Shown here piece by piece: positions 60,397 to 64,000 of a stretch of DNA of 64,000 bases (positions within the stretch are counted from its first letter, which is position 1; each line of letters opens with the position of its first letter). The stretch lies in assembly GCA_037389465.1 (NCBI GenBank), contig JAZARR010000150.1:1-64000 (forward strand). The letters are read 5' to 3'. A program made the translations under genes and the position numbers. The notes below the pieces were generated by a model. The model was not told the origin of the DNA. It saw only the letters and a list, made by a program, of their open reading frames with translations, and did not search any database. Origin of the DNA: Baylisascaris procyonis. Lineage: Eukaryota > Nematoda > Chromadorea > Rhabditida > Ascarididae.

Positions 60397-63300
60397 ACAT
60401 GCCTGCTGAGCCATAACGTCATATAATTAGCTAAAATGTTTTTCATTCCATTCTGAGGAGATGTCGCGTTGTGTTCGGTGATATCGACATAACCTAGTGC
60501 AATTACAGAAAGATGACACTCTCAATGGACAATGCCATCTTAATAATGGGAAGCTGTACTTTCTTTCCTATTCACTCACTTCGTTTATGTACTTCTATGG
60601 AACACGATGCTTCTAGTTCTATGCAATATGTAATTGGGTAATTGGTCTATCTATGCTTTATTTCGCTGTGGCAGATTTTCATATTCCAATTAGGTTTACT
60701 TAGAGAAAATCGCCTGCAGAATCAGCGCAAAAATATGGCGGCTAACTTTGAAAATTTCTGAAATCAATAGAAATTCTAAAAAGAAGTTTATTCGTGTGGA
60801 TCAGTTTCTAAGTTGCTCCGTCCTGTCCTTTTATGGGTTAATGCCTCAATGATCTCTCCTTATATTCTATTATATTTTCGCATTTTGCCGCACAAATGAC
60901 GCCAAACTGATTCATCAAGGACTATATTTTGAAAATCTGCACTCGTATTTATGCATGATTTCATAAACGAGTTTTGCTTTTCGTTGGTACGAGATTTAAA
61001 TTTAATTTAGCATTACTATTTTTGAACTTTTTATATCTTGTTGCCACTGTCCTTCATAATTTATTATTTGCTACACGATTTTTATAATATTGATTATTAG
61101 CTCAACTTTACAGTCGCTTTGCTGATTATCAAAACGTTTACCGTAAGCCTTACTTCTTTTGCACACATTTGCAGCGTGCAATTTGAGACTTTTATATTTC
61201 ATTCATTGCTAATTGATTTATTTCACAGTATATAAGAAGTTTTCCCGCTTTTATTTATGAATCAAATAAACAGAAATTATTGACGGGTAGAAGTCAAGGT
61301 AAATCCTCTCAGTTCTTGCTGAAGGTTTTCGATGACAATTGAAGCTTATATTTAATTGTGCTCTTGAATATTGTAATGTTATATCATTTTTTCATAATTC
61401 GTTGAATTTTTTTGCCTATACATCGATCTCATTACAATTGATTAACCACATTTATCACGATATTATTTTATTACCTAATGCAGTGACGTTCAACGACCTT
61501 TATGTTGAAACCCATCATGTCATTTTTCAATTTACCATGTTAACTTTCATTTCACAATTAAAATGTTTCAAATATGGAGGCTGTTGCATTTACTTTTGAT
61601 TAATTAGTACAATTATTTTGCTCCGATTTCACAAAGGTTTATTCTTCAATATTTTATTGTTTTGACATATTCTTTCTGAACTCAGTTGGCGTAGGAAGAA
61701 AATCGTACTCCTCAATATACGATCAATGGCATTTTGTTTTGCCTAATTTTTAAGGAAGGATGATCAGTTCAAGAAAAGAGGTTGCTTGCCTTCAGGAAAG
61801 TTTTTTTTTTTGTGAAAAGAAAAGGATCTTCTATTTTCTTTACTTTTATGAGTAGGGTGTTCTATTAAAGAGGGGTTTTTTCTTCTAGCTCTAGAAAGGG
61901 AGAAGTGCTCTTCAATAGAGGCGCCTCTTAGAGTTGAATTGAGCAACACGCATATATGTTCATGTTATTAATTGATAATAAATGTTTATCTTTCATCTCA
62001 TAAGAAGGAAATTGAAGTTTTATTTTTTATTTCGCCTTCTTGAATTGTTCTGTTTTCATAGTATATGAGCGAGTTCTCTCGAATTATTTTATTTCTATAT
62101 CATTTTTCATAAATCGAACCTATTGTGTAATGTACGTTTTATTTTCATAGCAAATGAGTTAGTCATATCACAATCTAAAACTCGAGGTTTTTTTTGATTT
62201 TGTTTTATGAAGTGATTTGTTTCTAAATCGCTTACTCAATCATATTTTAGCATCGAAATTTCTTATCGCTTATCAATCAACGGTTTGATTTTTTTCATTC
62301 ATTGTATAATGCGATATTTATAATTGATTTCAGTAAGGCAGTTATTGGCTGATTCACTTCACTACGTAGGCTTTTTTCTTTGCCTTTTCCAATTTAATAA
62401 CCTTCTATGGTTTTAGAATTATCTGCATAACCAGCCCGTTCTTCAATATTCATAGAAGGATGTTATTAAGATGAAGAGAGGTCTATATAAGATCAGATAC
62501 TACAATAGCCAATCTGATAGCGAACATTTTAAAAGAAAGCAACTTTTAAGTATTCCAAACGTTCGTTTCTATACACGAGTCGGACGTGCTAATCGAAGAA
62601 TCCTTACGTGCACTCATCTTCCACAAGTAATTTGAAACCAAATGCTAGCACAAACCAAACTTTACGTCTTCTTTTCGCGAGTGGATTTCCTCTAATATAG
62701 CAATAGATTTCCCCTTCGATTGCAATCGTTTCCTCTTACAATTTGTTCTCTTTGTTCTTCTTTCTGTTGTTCCTTTTGTATTTGTTTCTTTTTTATGCTT
62801 TTCTTGTATTTTTGAAGAACTGCACCTGAATCATTTTTCATTACGATATTTATGTAATGTTTAATTCAGTAGTGAAAAAAATTTTTTTAGGCTAAAACGG
62901 TGCACTGAAACATTTCCTTTGCATTTTGAATAGGCTCAAACTGCATAAGTATGCGGATTTTGCAAGCAAAAATTGTACGGTGGTGGATGTCATGTCATCC
63001 AAGGCAGAAAAAACCAATGTATGGTAAATGCGGAGCGTTAGGGAACGAAATCCCATGCAAGCGCTAAATTATGTGGCGTAATGTCCTGAGTGTAGGGCTC
63101 TATCTCCTATATATGAGGCTATGAATTTTTTCTTATTCCAGAGGCCTTCATACGTATTGCATTTTGTTCTCTATGTCAGGTTGTATGCATCAAATATCTG
63201 CCTTGTGGACAAATAGTTCCGCTATGAAGTTGCGCAATTCTTACGGCCTGTTCCGCATGTGCTGGACGCGTGTCTCTAATGGCATATAGTTGAATGACTC

Positions 63301-64000
63301 AGGTCACACTTTTTAATATAAAGGAAAAATTAAACCACTGGTTCACCTTCTTGCTGCCAGCCGCTGCGACATCAAACTGTTGAATACTTCATTTCCTACA
63401 ACAATGATTTCACTTATTTGGAACGAAATACGTCGTTACTGCTCCTAGTTTTTGTAGTTTGACCCAGGAAAGTACTGCTACTGTATAGTTTTGTACCATA
63501 AATTTCTCAAAAAGGCTTCTGGAAGCTGAAAATATTGCTGTATTTTCAACTGATTGGCGTTGCGTTAATTTTTACTCTCCAATAGCGCCAAAATGCAGCA
63601 AATAAAGATAACCGAAGAGTTATTTTTATTGCTGAACGTTTATGAGAGGAGTGATTTTTTTTAATGAAAAGGATTTACTAAGATAGAGAAGAGTTTATGG
63701 AATGCTTTATGGCGTCGTAAACAAGCTTCTTCTCCAATTTCTTCGTTCGTTATCATGCTGTAATCATTTTGTGATTTAATTTCTTTTCATTTATAAGTTT
63801 TCAAGCATTATTTAATGGAAAGATTTTCTCTGATTTCTTCGTTGATTATTTTTTTGTTGTTGTATACTTCTGTAGCAGCTCAGATTCTATCAGGTGGATT
63901 TGTGATTTGATGCAGAATTGTGCAGAAGTAATGATGCCTCTCTAGCAAACGATTTAGCATGCACAGATCAAATTTCATCAATCGTTGCAATTGTTCTTTA

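Larger units (their letters stand above)
60109..64000. other. AT-rich interior, no recognised gene
   Basis: Open frames do not exceed 86 codons (61339-61599, plus) and none shows a domain. A polypyrimidine tract at about 60230-60345 and three copies of CATTTCAYATGA follow each other. The part at 62930-63300 is less AT-rich and has an ATTCCAG acceptor before an open stretch to 63290, a possible exon that I could not identify. Confidence 0.4.

Overview
This window is the left end of a nematode chromosome. It opens with about 26.6 kb of AAGCCT repeats. Read on the other strand this is TTAGGC, the nematode telomere repeat, with the G-rich strand running 3' toward position 1 as expected for a left end. 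The AT-rich interior, the dinucleotide microsatellites and a decayed RTE-type retrotransposon whose protein motifs resemble those common in strongylid (hookworm-like) genomes also suggest a nematode. Clade V is a tentative guess; the species cannot be named from the sequence.

Layout. (1) 1-26609: telomere. It is perfect except for a small cluster of errors at 4.6-4.9 kb and a structured block of variant repeats at 23.6-24.65 kb, 2 kb from the inner boundary. (2) 26610-29625: telomere-associated repeats made of modules of about 20 bp carrying GCCTAAG, organised into a 185-bp higher-order unit and a duplication of about 1.1 kb. (3) 29626-30830: short single-copy stretch with a perfect 17-bp inverted repeat. 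(4) 30831-34300: strongly strand-asymmetric A-rich repeat in which four GC-richer cores of 145-230 bp are embedded, two of them ending in a long hairpin. (5) 34308-35590: diverged tandem repeat of about 180-200 bp, interrupted by an insertion of about 420 bp. (6) 37345-39554: satellite with a 181-bp monomer, about 12 copies, in which two subtypes mostly alternate (362-bp dimer). (7) 39555-64000: mostly low-complexity-free AT-rich DNA with microsatellites, a few hairpins, a possible LTR-like stretch near 52.6-54.0 kb and the RTE fossil at 54.93-56.62 kb.

Genes. I found no confident intact protein-coding gene, no rRNA and no tRNA. The only recognisable coding homology is the broken reverse transcriptase. 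Most longer open frames are by-products of repeats, for example Ile-Tyr runs from TA microsatellites and Phe/Leu/Tyr-rich frames from A-rich repeats. A few short open stretches with splice-like borders are listed at low confidence, because nematode exons are short and could be missed by eye.

The main interest is architectural: an unusually long sequenced telomere with an internal variant barcode, followed by three sequence-unrelated tandem families whose periods all lie near 181-200 bp, close to a nucleosome repeat. Whether they form a chromatin boundary is inference and can be tested.
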